A DNA stretch of 64,000 nucleotides, taken from NCBI GenBank assembly GCA_900543825.1, contig UQSR01000003.1, positions 62,001 to 126,000 on the forward strand, given 5' to 3'. Below are positions 26,039 to 35,648 of this stretch, in pieces. The notes below the pieces were generated by a model that saw only the letters and a list, made by a program, of their open reading frames with translations, did no database searches and was not told the origin of the DNA. The translations under genes were made by a program, and so were the position numbers. How positions within the stretch are numbered: the stretch's first letter is position 1; every line of letters starts with the position of its first letter. The stretch is from an uncultured Mycoplasmatota bacterium. GTDB lineage: Bacteria; Bacillota_I; Bacilli_A; RF39; UBA660.

Positions 26039-26986
26039 ATGGCAAAAACAATTACAAAAGTAATACGTGTAGATAACGAAACAAAAAAACTAATGAATAA
26101 TTTTTATGAACCAATGAAAAGAGAAAAAACACCACCATACGCCATCTTTCAAGCAGATACAGGAGATACAATAGTAACTTTATACGAATCAGGAAAAGCT
26201 ATGTTCCAAGGTGTATCAGCAGATATAGAATCAAGTATGTGGGAAAACATAAAAAATAATAAAGAAGACATTGAATACTTTACTGATGACATACCAAAGA
26301 AAGAAATAAAAAAGGAAGAAATAAATTTACCTCTTGATATATCTTCAGTAGGATCTGATGAAGTAGGAACAGGAGATTACTATGGACCAATAGTAGTAAC
26401 AGCATCCTTTGTAAGCAAAGATAACATACCATTCTTAACCGAACTAGGAGTAAAAGATTCCAAGAAACTATCCGATGAACAAATACTAAAAATAGTACCA
26501 AAGATAATAAAAAAAATACCATATAAAACAATAATGTTATCAAACAATGAATATAACGAAAAATATGGCAAAGATATGAACATGAATAAAATAAAAGCCA
26601 TTCTTCATAATAAAGCATTATCCGAAATGATAAAAGATAACAATTATGATTATATAGTAGTAGATCAGTTTGAACCAGAAAAAAGTTATTATAACCATCT
26701 AAGCGATGTTCCTAACCCATTAAAAGGAATAACTTTTATAACCAAAGCCGAAGATAAATGTCTATCTGTTGCCGTATCCTCATTAATAAGCAGATATATC
26801 TTTATCAAAGAAATAGATAAATTAGGAGATAAATATGGAATATTTCTTCCTAAAGGAGCCAATTATTATGTTGAAGATGTTGGTATAAAACTAGTAGAAA
26901 AATATGGTAAAGATGTTCTAAAAAATATAGCCAAATTAAACTTTTCTAATACCGAAAGAATCTTAAAAGAAATAGAAAAAAAATAG
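26039..26986 (+). CDS. rnhC: Ribonuclease HIII
   Basis: A 315-residue product with AGGAGG before the ATG. RNase HIII cuts RNA in RNA-DNA hybrids. The N-terminal TBP-like substrate-binding domain (about residues 1-85) distinguishes HIII from HII. The catalytic domain starts at GSDEVGTGDYYGP, with the first acidic residues, and continues with GVKDSKKLSD and VVDQFEP. A second RNase H (rnhB) is not in the window. It is a single-gene plus-strand transcript converging on the ABC exporter genes. Confidence 0.95.
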   Translation: MAKTITKVIRVDNETKKLMNNFYEPMKREKTPPYAIFQADTGDTIVTLYESGKAMFQGVSADIESSMWENIKNNKEDIEYFTDDIPKKEIKKEEINLPLDISSVGSDEVGTGDYYGPIVVTASFVSKDNIPFLTELGVKDSKKLSDEQILKIVPKIIKKIPYKTIMLSNNEYNEKYGKDMNMNKIKAILHNKALSEMIKDNNYDYIVVDQFEPEKSYYNHLSDVPNPLKGITFITKAEDKCLSVAVSSLISRYIFIKEIDKLGDKYGIFLPKGANYYVEDVGIKLVEKYGKDVLKNIAKLNFSNTERILKEIEKK

Positions 26987-27002
26987 CCACCGCTATTTTT
27001 TT
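26976..27002. terminator. Bidirectional terminator between rnhC and the ABC exporter
   Basis: AAAAAATAGC, loop CACC, GCTATTTTTT. The rnhC TAG stop is within the stem. Confidence 0.88.
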
Positions 27003-29352
27003 ATTTACTAACTTTTTCAAATTGAGAATTATATAAATTAGCATAAAAACCATTCTTTTTCATTAAAGTATTATGATTACCTTGTTCAATAATATTACCA
27101 TCTTTCATAACAAGAATTAAATCAGCATTCTTAATTGTTGATAACCTATGAGCAATAATAAATGATGTACGATTTTCCATAAGTTTATCCATTGCTTTCT
27201 GAACCAATTCTTCAGTTCTCGTATCTACGTTACTAGTAGCTTCATCAAGTATTAAGAATGGACTATCACTAATCATACCTCTAGCAATAGTAAGAAGCTG
27301 TCTTTGACCAGAAGATACCGAATCATTATCAGATATAACACTATCATAACCATCAGGTAAAGTCTTAATAAAATGATCAACGCCAACAATCTTACATACT
27401 TCCTCTACCTTTTTATCACTTACATGCTTCTGATTATAAATAATATTCTCTTTAACAGTACCATTAAACAACCAAGTATCTTGAAGAACCATAGTAAACA
27501 AATCATGAACATTACTTCTCTTTATATCACGAATAGAAGTACCATCAATAAGTATATCACCATCATTAATATCATAAAATTTCATAAGCAAATTAACCAT
27601 TGTCGTTTTACCTGCTCCAGTAGGACCAACAATAGCAACCTTTTGACCAGCTTTAACCTTTGCTGTAAAATCATTTATAATAACCTTATCATCATCATAA
27701 CCAAATTTAACATTTTTAAATTCAATATTACCCTTAACTTTATTTTTATCTAACTTCTTAGTAATATTATCTTCACTACTCATTTCTTCATCTTCAAGTA
27801 AACCAAATATTCTTTCACTAGCTGCAGCGGTAGTTTGAAGCGAAGTCATAGCTTGAGCTATTTGTGATAAAGGATTAGTAAACAATCTAACATACATAAT
27901 AAATGCCACTATTGTACCAAAAGATATCATATCCTTACTTACAAGTAATGCCCCTACTACACATACAGCAACATAACTAAAGTTACCAATAAAGCTCATA
28001 ATAGGTTGCATAAGTCCAGATAAAAATTGACTTTTCCTATTACAATCATATAATTTATCATTTAACTTATCAAACTCCAAAGTAGTTTCTTCCTTAGCAT
28101 TACAAGTTTTAACAACATTAAGGCCACTATAAATTTCCTCTATATATCCATTCAAATTACCAAGCTCAGTTTGTCTTCTAGTAAAATATTTCTGAGATTT
28201 ACCAAGTATAATAAACATAAGAACAAAACCAATTAAACTAGATACAATAGCCGTAATAGCCATAATATAATTAGTAACAAACATCATAATAATAGAACCA
28301 ATAAACAAAGTACTAGCAGAAACCAAAGTAGATAAACTATTATTAAGTGACTGAGCAATAGTATCTACATCATTAGTAACCCTAGATAAAATATCTCCAG
28401 ATAAATTATGATCAAAAAACTTAAGTGGTAATCTATTTATCTTTTCTGATATACTAGTTCTAAGTCTTTTAGCATAACCATTAGCCACTTTAATCATAGA
28501 TAAACCTTCAATATAACTAAATATTGCACTAATAATATATAAACAAGCAAGTAAAATAGCAATATCTTTAATTTTATCCATATTCATCTTAGGACCAATA
28601 ACCTTTTGAATACTACTAGGAACATTCTCCATAACCTTATACATCTCATTAACCGAAGATGTATCACTACCAGCCATTTTAACAATAAAATCTATCTTAT
28701 CATCAGTACTAATTTCCACTCCATCTATATTAGTACTAGGAAACAAAGCCATCTTAATACTATCTGGTAATTTATTAATACCAGCATAATTCTTATTATT
28801 AACATCAATATCATGAAAAGCCAAAATAGCATTAATTTTATCATCTTTACTAATATAAATATCATTATAAGTACTATCAGAAACAATAATATCAAGTACA
28901 CTACTAGGAAGCTTACTAAAATACATAATAGCATTATCCCTATCATCACTAATTTTCTTAATAGTATCATTAAATAAATACTTATCATCATTACTAATAT
29001 TAGAAGTATTAACTCTATAAATAGTATTCTCATCTAAATTAATACCCAAAATACTACCAATTTCACTAACATTAGAAGTAAGATCATTTTCTAATTCTTT
29101 CATATTAGTAGTATTAATCGTAATACCACGAGATATCTCATCAGTCAAATCAGATAACTTATTAGGAGCCACTAAAGACAGTATAGAAGACAAAGCAGCA
29201 AGTATAATAGCTACAAATATAAGTATCTTAAAACTACTCAAACTCTTCATAAGTTTCTTTATAGAAAGAACAAAGTTTTCTGGTTTTTCATTTATTCTCA
29301 TAGGGCCATGACCTCTAGAAGAATTATTTCTATTTTTATCATTACTAGACAT
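27001..29352 (-). CDS. Heterodimeric ABC exporter, catalytically intact half, with large extracellular insert
   Basis: A 783-residue product. After TM1 (about residues 40-62) comes a roughly 200-residue hydrophilic insert rich in Asp, Asn and Ser before TM2 (about 265); the remaining five helices and an ATPase domain follow. Walker A is VGPTGAGKTT, the signature VSSGQRQL, Walker B FLILDEATS with its Glu, and the switch His in IIAHRLST. It overlaps its partner gene by eight bases. Such YfiB/YfiC- or LmrCD-like pairs export drugs or lipids; the substrate here is unknown. The insert should lie outside the cell between TM1 and TM2. Confidence 0.92.
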   Translation of the reverse strand: MSSNDKNRNNSSRGHGPMRINEKPENFVLSIKKLMKSLSSFKILIFVAIILAALSSILSLVAPNKLSDLTDEISRGITINTTNMKELENDLTSNVSEIGSILGINLDENTIYRVNTSNISNDDKYLFNDTIKKISDDRDNAIMYFSKLPSSVLDIIVSDSTYNDIYISKDDKINAILAFHDIDVNNKNYAGINKLPDSIKMALFPSTNIDGVEISTDDKIDFIVKMAGSDTSSVNEMYKVMENVPSSIQKVIGPKMNMDKIKDIAILLACLYIISAIFSYIEGLSMIKVANGYAKRLRTSISEKINRLPLKFFDHNLSGDILSRVTNDVDTIAQSLNNSLSTLVSASTLFIGSIIMMFVTNYIMAITAIVSSLIGFVLMFIILGKSQKYFTRRQTELGNLNGYIEEIYSGLNVVKTCNAKEETTLEFDKLNDKLYDCNRKSQFLSGLMQPIMSFIGNFSYVAVCVVGALLVSKDMISFGTIVAFIMYVRLFTNPLSQIAQAMTSLQTTAAASERIFGLLEDEEMSSEDNITKKLDKNKVKGNIEFKNVKFGYDDDKVIINDFTAKVKAGQKVAIVGPTGAGKTTMVNLLMKFYDINDGDILIDGTSIRDIKRSNVHDLFTMVLQDTWLFNGTVKENIIYNQKHVSDKKVEEVCKIVGVDHFIKTLPDGYDSVISDNDSVSSGQRQLLTIARGMISDSPFLILDEATSNVDTRTEELVQKAMDKLMENRTSFIIAHRLSTIKNADLILVMKDGNIIEQGNHNTLMKKNGFYANLYNSQFEKVSK

Positions 29353-31108
29353 TTTCTAATTCCTCCTTTGACACCTGTGATAAAGCAATTTCTTTATAAA
29401 CTTTACATTTTTTCATAAGTTCATTATGTGTTCCAACACCAACACATTTACCATTATCAAGTACAACAATCTTATCAGCATTAAGTATTGTACCAATTCT
29501 TTGAGCCACTATCATAACCGTAGCATCTTTAGTATATTCTCTAAGTTCACGTCTTAAAGTACTATCTGTCTTATAGTCAAGAGCACTAAAAGAATCATCA
29601 AATATATATATTTCCGGATTCCTAGCAATAGTTCTTGCAATAGATAACCTTTGCTTTTGTCCACCACTAATATTAGTACCTCCTTGAGCTATATGCGATT
29701 TTTCCCCATCTTCTAATTTAGATACAAACTCACTAGCTTGTGATACTCTAAGTGCATCAGCAATTTTTTTATTGGAAGGTTTACCATCAATATTATTACC
29801 AAAAGAAACATTAGATAAAATATCTCCTGAAAACAAAGTAGCCTTCTGTGGTACATAACCAATAATATTATTCAAATATTCAAAACTATAATCACGTACA
29901 TCAATACCATTAATAAGTATCTCCCCACTAGTAGCATCATAAAATCTAGGTATCAAATTAATAAGCGTACTCTTACCACTACCAGTAGAACCAATAAAGG
30001 CAATAGTCTCACCTTTATTAACCTTAAATGATATATCTTCAAGTACATATTCATCAGCATCAGGATACTTAAATGAAACATTCTTAAATTCAACACAGCC
30101 TTTAATATCACTATTATTCATAGTAACATTTCCCTCTTTAACACTAATAGGAGTATCAAGTACTTCATTAATCCTTTTAGCAGATACACTAGCTCTCGGC
30201 AACATCATAAAGATCATAGCAAGCATTAAGAATGACATAATAACTTGCATAGCATATGAAGAAAAGACAATCATATTACCAAACAAAACAATCTTATCTC
30301 CCATATTAGCTTCATTAATAAGCATAGCCCCTATAAAGTATATACCCAAAGTCAAAAAGTACATAACCAAATACATAACAGGACTCAAAAAGTTAAAAGC
30401 CTTTTGATTAAATACTTGCTGATTAGTAAGCGTATTGTTAACATTTTCAAACTTATCTTCTTGATATTTTTCAGCATTAAATGCTCTAACGACCCTAATA
30501 CCAGATAAATTCTCTCTCATAACCATATTAATCTTATCCATAAGTTCCTGTACTATTTTAAACTTAGGCATAACAATCATCATAATAATTCCAATAGTAA
30601 TAAGCAAAACCAAAACAGCAACACCAGTAAGTATACTCCACTCTATATTCTTATTAAGAATCTTAGTAACAGCCCAAACAGCAGTAATAGGAGCCTTAAT
30701 CATTAAAGTAAGTCCCATTGCAATAAGAAACTCAATCTGTGTAATATCATTAGTAGTCCTAGTAATAAGACTACTAGGAGAAAACTTCTTAACCTCAAAT
30801 GTACTAATATCTTCTACCTTTCTAAATAACTTACCTCTAGTACGATAAGAGAAAGAAGCCGCTATCGTAGAAGTAAAATACCCAACAATAAAAGCAGATA
30901 CCAAACTACCAAAAGCACACAAAAGCATATAACTGCCTTCTCTTAATATATCATTAATTGAAGCCCCACGAGTTTGTACAAGTTGTGTAATATTTGACAT
31001 ATAATCAGGCATTTTAAGTTCTAACCATACCTGAAAAACAATAAGTCCAGCAGATATAAATACATATATATAATCTCTTTTATTTAAATTCTTAAGTAAT
31101 TTTAACAT
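29345..31108 (-). CDS. Heterodimeric ABC exporter, degenerate-site half
   Basis: A 587-residue product starting at ATG 31108 (GGAGG five bases upstream). Six membrane helices occupy about residues 15-310, then the ATPase: Walker A IGSTGSGKST, canonical signature NISGGQKQR. Walker B reads IYIFDDSFSALD, with Asp for the catalytic Glu, and the switch is VAQR with Gln for His. This is the known pattern of the non-hydrolytic half in asymmetric exporters such as TM287/288. It is first of the pair and has a consensus promoter. Confidence 0.93.
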   Translation of the reverse strand: MLKLLKNLNKRDYIYVFISAGLIVFQVWLELKMPDYMSNITQLVQTRGASINDILREGSYMLLCAFGSLVSAFIVGYFTSTIAASFSYRTRGKLFRKVEDISTFEVKKFSPSSLITRTTNDITQIEFLIAMGLTLMIKAPITAVWAVTKILNKNIEWSILTGVAVLVLLITIGIIMMIVMPKFKIVQELMDKINMVMRENLSGIRVVRAFNAEKYQEDKFENVNNTLTNQQVFNQKAFNFLSPVMYLVMYFLTLGIYFIGAMLINEANMGDKIVLFGNMIVFSSYAMQVIMSFLMLAMIFMMLPRASVSAKRINEVLDTPISVKEGNVTMNNSDIKGCVEFKNVSFKYPDADEYVLEDISFKVNKGETIAFIGSTGSGKSTLINLIPRFYDATSGEILINGIDVRDYSFEYLNNIIGYVPQKATLFSGDILSNVSFGNNIDGKPSNKKIADALRVSQASEFVSKLEDGEKSHIAQGGTNISGGQKQRLSIARTIARNPEIYIFDDSFSALDYKTDSTLRRELREYTKDATVMIVAQRIGTILNADKIVVLDNGKCVGVGTHNELMKKCKVYKEIALSQVSKEELENV

Positions 31109-31154
31109 ATAAACCTCCATCTATATACTATGATAAAAATATACAATCGTTAAA

Positions 31155-31183
31155 ATTATAACATTCCCATATATCAATGTCAA
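31155..31183 (-). promoter_or_regulatory. Promoter of the ABC exporter pair
   Basis: TTGACA, 17 bases, TATAAT: full consensus on the minus strand, about 45 bases before the start codon. Confidence 0.85.
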
Positions 31184-31207
31184 TTAAAAAACATAATTTC
31201 CCACAAA

Positions 31208-31227
31208 AGAAAAAGTAGTTAAACTAC
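31208..31227 (-). terminator. Terminator of mtaB
   Basis: GTAGT, loop TTA, ACTAC and five T on the minus strand. The mtaB stop TAA is in the hairpin. The stem is short. Confidence 0.55.
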
Positions 31228-32490
31228 CCTTCCATATACATTAAGACCATCTACTTTTTCAATCTTAACATTAACAATACTATTATTTTCTATATTATCA
31301 TTATCATCTATAATAACCGGTATAAAATTAGAAGTATGAACCACTACTAAACCATTATTATGTCTTTCAACTACCCCATCATATACCTTACCAATTTTAC
31401 TCTTATAATATTCATTTTCATATTCATTAGATAATTCAATAACCTCATGAACTCTTTTTTTCTTAATATCTCCTGAAATATGACCATCCATCTTATCCGC
31501 TACAGTACCACGCCTTCTAGAATAAGGAAAAGTATGAATCTTAGTAAAGTGAATCTTCTTCAAAGTATCCATAGTCTCTTCAAAATCATCATCTGTTTCA
31601 TTAGGAAAACCAACAATCAAATCAGTAGTTAAAGAAATATCCTCTATTTCCCTAAGTTTATCAATCATCTTCATAAACTCTTCTTTATTATATCTTCTAT
31701 TCATAAGTTTAAGTATCTTATTACTACCAGATTGAAGTGGTACATGTAAATGTCTAGCCATAATTTTATTATTCTTATAAAGGTCTATAATTTCAGGAGT
31801 AACCTCATTAATTTCAATAGAAGATAATCTAATACGATAAATATTAGGTATTTTAACAAGTTCACATAAAAGTTCATAGAGACTACTATTAATATCAATA
31901 CCATATCTTCCAGTATGAATACCAGTAAGAACAATCTCTTTGTAGCCGTCTTTTACAAGTCTGCTTACCTCTTCTATAACATCTTCTTTATTCTTACTCC
32001 TAACTCTACCTCTAGTATAAGGAATAATACAATAAGAACAAAAAGCATTACAACCATCTTGTATTTTAACAAAAGCCCTAGTATGATTATCAAAATGACT
32101 AATTTCCATTTTCTCAAATTCTACACTACTTAAATCATATATAATCTTCTTACTTTCCCTATCTCTAATAAAATCATTCAAAATCTCCACTATCTTTGAT
32201 TTATCCTTATTACCAAGAATAATATCAGCTTCTATATCATCACTGCTAACCTGACTATAACATCCCATAACAACAATAATAGCTTCACTATTATTCTTTT
32301 TAGCCCTATTAATCATCTTTCTTGACTTCTTATCACTCTCATTAGTAACAGAACAAGTATTAATAATATAAATATCCGCTTTATCTTCAAAAGGAACTAT
32401 TTCATATCCACCCTTTTTAAGTAAATCAGTTACAACTTCAGATTCATAAATATTAACCTTACATCCCAAACTACATATTCCAACTTTCAT
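31219..32490 (-). CDS. mtaB: tRNA t6A37 methylthiotransferase MtaB
   Basis: A 423-residue radical-SAM enzyme that adds a methylthio group to t6A37 of tRNAs reading ANN codons. The N-terminal MTTase domain has cluster cysteines at GICSLGCKVN, INTCSV and VMGCYSQ. The radical-SAM CxxxCxxC is CNAFCSYC, followed by IIPYTRGRVRS, typical of MtaB. The C-terminal TRAM domain covers about residues 360-423. ANN codons (ATA, AAA, AAT) dominate this genome, which suits the enzyme's role. Confidence 0.94.
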   Translation of the reverse strand: MKVGICSLGCKVNIYESEVVTDLLKKGGYEIVPFEDKADIYIINTCSVTNESDKKSRKMINRAKKNNSEAIIVVMGCYSQVSSDDIEADIILGNKDKSKIVEILNDFIRDRESKKIIYDLSSVEFEKMEISHFDNHTRAFVKIQDGCNAFCSYCIIPYTRGRVRSKNKEDVIEEVSRLVKDGYKEIVLTGIHTGRYGIDINSSLYELLCELVKIPNIYRIRLSSIEINEVTPEIIDLYKNNKIMARHLHVPLQSGSNKILKLMNRRYNKEEFMKMIDKLREIEDISLTTDLIVGFPNETDDDFEETMDTLKKIHFTKIHTFPYSRRRGTVADKMDGHISGDIKKKRVHEVIELSNEYENEYYKSKIGKVYDGVVERHNNGLVVVHTSNFIPVIIDDNDNIENNSIVNVKIEKVDGLNVYGRVV

Positions 32491-32532
32491 CTCATTTCCT
32501 TCTTTCTCTAGTATTCTATCACAATATCCAAA

Positions 32533-32560
32533 ATAAAGAAAGAATATTATTAAAATATTC
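32533..32560 (-). terminator. Terminator of murF-fhs
   Basis: GAATATT, a 5-base loop, AATATTC and a T-rich tail on the minus strand, overlapping the fhs stop. Confidence 0.6.
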
Positions 32561-34202
32561 CCTCTATTATTCCATCCTTAATATCAATTCTCTCAGAATT
32601 AGGATTCTTAGGAAGACCAGGCATAGTCATTATCTTACCAGTCAAAACCACTATAAACTCTGCTCCTGCTTTTAATATAACCTCTTTAACATGAATATCA
32701 TATTCATTATCACCAGTCAAATTATTAGGATCATCTGATAAAGAATACTGTGTCTTAGCAATACATATAGGCAAATTACCATGACCATTATCTTCCAAAT
32801 TCTTAATTTCTTCTAATGCTTTATTATCATAAATAACATCAGAAGCCCCATATATCTTATTAGCAACCTTAAATATCTTAGTTTTAATATCATCATTAAT
32901 ATCATAAGAATAACTAAAATTATTCTTCTTATTAGCTTCTGCCATAACCTTTTCAGCAAGAAGAAGAGAACCATCACTACCATCCTTAAATCCAGTAGTA
33001 AGAGCATAACTAACATTCTTCTCATCTAATTTCTTAGATAAATAACTAATTTCCTTATCCGTATCACTATCAAATCTATTAATAGCCACTACTACATTAA
33101 GTCCATAAACATTACGAAGATTATCTATATGTTTATATAAATTCTTCATACCAATATCCAAGTAATGAATATCTTCTTTAGTAATATCATTCTTATCCAT
33201 ACCACCATGATACTTTAAAGATCTAATAGTAGCAACAAGGACCACTGCATCAGGATTTAAATCATTCATTCTACACTTAATATCTAAGAACTTCTCTGCT
33301 CCTAAATCAGCACCAAATCCTGCCTCAGTAACAGTATAATCACCAAGTTTCATAGCCGTATTAGTAGCAATAACACTATTACATCCATGAGCAATATTAG
33401 CAAAAGGACCACCATGTATAATAGCAGGATTACCTTCAAGAGTTTGTACCAAGTTAGGTAAAATAGCATCATGAAGAAGTACTGCCATAGCTCCTTCTGC
33501 TTTTAAATCTTTCGCCGTTACTTCCTTACCATCTTTATTATAACCAATAACAATATTACCAAGCCTTCTCTTCAAATCATCAATATTCCTGCTCAAACAT
33601 AAAATAGCCATAATCTCACTAGCAGCAGTAATATCAAATCCATCAACCCTAGGAACAATCCTACTTTCACCAGATAAACCAGTATTAATAACCCTAAGTT
33701 GTCTATCATTCAAATCCAAACATCTCTTAAAAGTAACCTTATCAATACCAAGTTCATTACCAAAATAAATATGATTATCAATAAGAGAACATAATAAATT
33801 ATTAGCACTAGTAATAGCATGAAAATCACCATTAAAATGAAGATTAATATCCTCCATAGGAATAACTTGAGCATATCCTCCTCCAGCAGCTCCCCCTTTA
33901 ATACCAAATACCGGACCTAAAGAAGGTTCACGAAGAGCAAGAATACTCTTTTTACCAAGTTTATTAAGAGCATCGGATAAAGATATTGATACCGTAGTTT
34001 TTCCTTCCCCCATTGGAGTAGGATTAATCGCAGTAACCAAAATAAGCTTACTCTTTCTATCCTTATCACAAATATCATCTATAGATATCTTAGCCTTATA
34101 TTTACCATAAGGTATAATATAATCACAAATACCAATCTTTTTAGCAACATCCATAATGTTCATAGGATTAACACTTCTAGCTATCTCAATATCACTTTTC
34201 AT
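32550..34202 (-). CDS. fhs: Formate-tetrahydrofolate ligase
   Basis: A 550-residue product. ATG 34202 follows GGAGG by nine bases and begins one base after the murF stop. It makes 10-formyl-THF from formate, THF and ATP. The ATP-binding loop is TPMGEGKTTVSI (near residue 65) and the family motifs REPSLGPVFGIKGGAAGGGYAQ-type and HFNGDFHAIT are present. Co-transcription with murF is unusual. A formate/nitrite-type channel lies about 10 kb away at 44221. Confidence 0.96.
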   Translation of the reverse strand: MKSDIEIARSVNPMNIMDVAKKIGICDYIIPYGKYKAKISIDDICDKDRKSKLILVTAINPTPMGEGKTTVSISLSDALNKLGKKSILALREPSLGPVFGIKGGAAGGGYAQVIPMEDINLHFNGDFHAITSANNLLCSLIDNHIYFGNELGIDKVTFKRCLDLNDRQLRVINTGLSGESRIVPRVDGFDITAASEIMAILCLSRNIDDLKRRLGNIVIGYNKDGKEVTAKDLKAEGAMAVLLHDAILPNLVQTLEGNPAIIHGGPFANIAHGCNSVIATNTAMKLGDYTVTEAGFGADLGAEKFLDIKCRMNDLNPDAVVLVATIRSLKYHGGMDKNDITKEDIHYLDIGMKNLYKHIDNLRNVYGLNVVVAINRFDSDTDKEISYLSKKLDEKNVSYALTTGFKDGSDGSLLLAEKVMAEANKKNNFSYSYDINDDIKTKIFKVANKIYGASDVIYDNKALEEIKNLEDNGHGNLPICIAKTQYSLSDDPNNLTGDNEYDIHVKEVILKAGAEFIVVLTGKIMTMPGLPKNPNSERIDIKDGIIEGIF

Positions 34203-34203
34203 A

Positions 34204-35562
34204 TTATCTATCCTCCATAACCAAATGATTAACAATATTCTTAAGTTTCATACCATTAGAAGCCTTAAATAAGACAACATCTCCATCTCTTAACATATCA
34301 TCAAAAAATTCATAACTCTCACTCTCATTATTAAAATGATATCTATTATCAAAACCTTTATTCTCTAAAAACTTATCCGTATACCTAGTATTATCTCCTA
34401 TAGTAACAATAATATCAAGATTACTTTTAAATAACTCTTCACCAATCTTAGTATGAATCTCCTCATTATAATCCCCAACTTCTAAAACATCACCAATAAC
34501 CGCTATACGTCTCTTCGCTTCTTTATTTTTAAGAATCTCCAAAGAAGAACGAATAGAATCAAGAGAAGCATTATAAGTATCATCAATAAGTATAGCTTTG
34601 CATCTAGCCTTCTTAAATTCAAGCCTATTACCAGTAAGTTTAAAATTCTTAATACCGTTCCTAATATTATCTACATCTATATCACATAAACTACCAACAC
34701 TATAAGCCACTAAAGAATTATATATAAAAGCAGTATTACCAATATCACATTCCATATCATTACCATTAATCTTAAATCTAGTTAAATCATCACTAATATC
34801 ACTAGCTTTATAATCACTATCATTATCTATACCAATAGTAACAATATCATTAAGAGATTTAATATATTTAATATTATTACGTATAATATCATTATCATTA
34901 TTAATAATAAGTGGTCCATTAAGTCCCTCTATTATCTCTAATTTAGCTTTCAATATATTCTCTCTTGAACCCAAAATACCAATATGAGCAGTACCAATAT
35001 TAGTAATAACCCCAATAGTAGGACGAACAATATCAGTAAGATAAGAAATCTCACCAAAATGATTCATTCCCATTTCAATAACCATAACATCTTCATCTTT
35101 ATATCTAAGTATTGTAAAAGGAAGACCAATATTATTATTATTATTACCCTCAGTTTTAAGAACCTTATATTTAGTACTAAGAACACTAGCCACCATATCC
35201 TTAGTAGAAGTTTTACCAACACTACCAGTAATAGCCACCACAGGAATATTAAGTAAACTTCTCTTATACTTAGCAAGCTTACCTATACATTCCAAAGTAT
35301 TATCCACTAAAATAATAGTCTTATCACCATATCTATCAGTATCAACTAAAGTAGTATTATCAAGTATACAAGCCTTAGCCCCCTTATCAAAAGCATCAGC
35401 ATAAAAATTATTACCATCAAAAGACTCACCTTTAATACCAACATAAATATCACCATTCTTAATAATTCTCGTATCCTTACAAAAATTATCAAGTATCATA
35501 TTCTCATCTCCACAAAGAAGCTTACCATTAAAACGAGAAATAATATCACTTACATATAACAT
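34204..35562 (-). CDS. murF: UDP-MurNAc-tripeptide-D-alanyl-D-alanine ligase
   Basis: A 452-residue Mur ligase that adds D-Ala-D-Ala in peptidoglycan precursor synthesis. The N-terminal domain shows IKGESFDGNNF, the ATP loop VVAITGSVGKTSTKD is near residue 105, and EGNNNNNIGLP and VIEMGMNHFGEI are family motifs. IDDTYNASLDSI marks the C-terminal domain. A ddl gene, often adjacent, is not present. GGAGG precedes the ATG. Confidence 0.96.
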   Translation of the reverse strand: MLYVSDIISRFNGKLLCGDENMILDNFCKDTRIIKNGDIYVGIKGESFDGNNFYADAFDKGAKACILDNTTLVDTDRYGDKTIILVDNTLECIGKLAKYKRSLLNIPVVAITGSVGKTSTKDMVASVLSTKYKVLKTEGNNNNNIGLPFTILRYKDEDVMVIEMGMNHFGEISYLTDIVRPTIGVITNIGTAHIGILGSRENILKAKLEIIEGLNGPLIINNDNDIIRNNIKYIKSLNDIVTIGIDNDSDYKASDISDDLTRFKINGNDMECDIGNTAFIYNSLVAYSVGSLCDIDVDNIRNGIKNFKLTGNRLEFKKARCKAILIDDTYNASLDSIRSSLEILKNKEAKRRIAVIGDVLEVGDYNEEIHTKIGEELFKSNLDIIVTIGDNTRYTDKFLENKGFDNRYHFNNESESYEFFDDMLRDGDVVLFKASNGMKLKNIVNHLVMEDR

Positions 35563-35604
35563 ATAAATACCTCCATTAAATTATATATAGTTTATATATA
35601 TTTA

Positions 35605-35638
35605 TAAATAAAAGGTTATAAAAGTATATAACCCTTTA
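35605..35638 (-). terminator. Terminator of parC
   Basis: AAAGGGTTATA and TATAACCTTT pair (one mismatch or bulge) around a short loop, followed by a T-rich stretch on the minus strand. Confidence 0.75.
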
Positions 35639-35648
35639 TTTAGTATTA

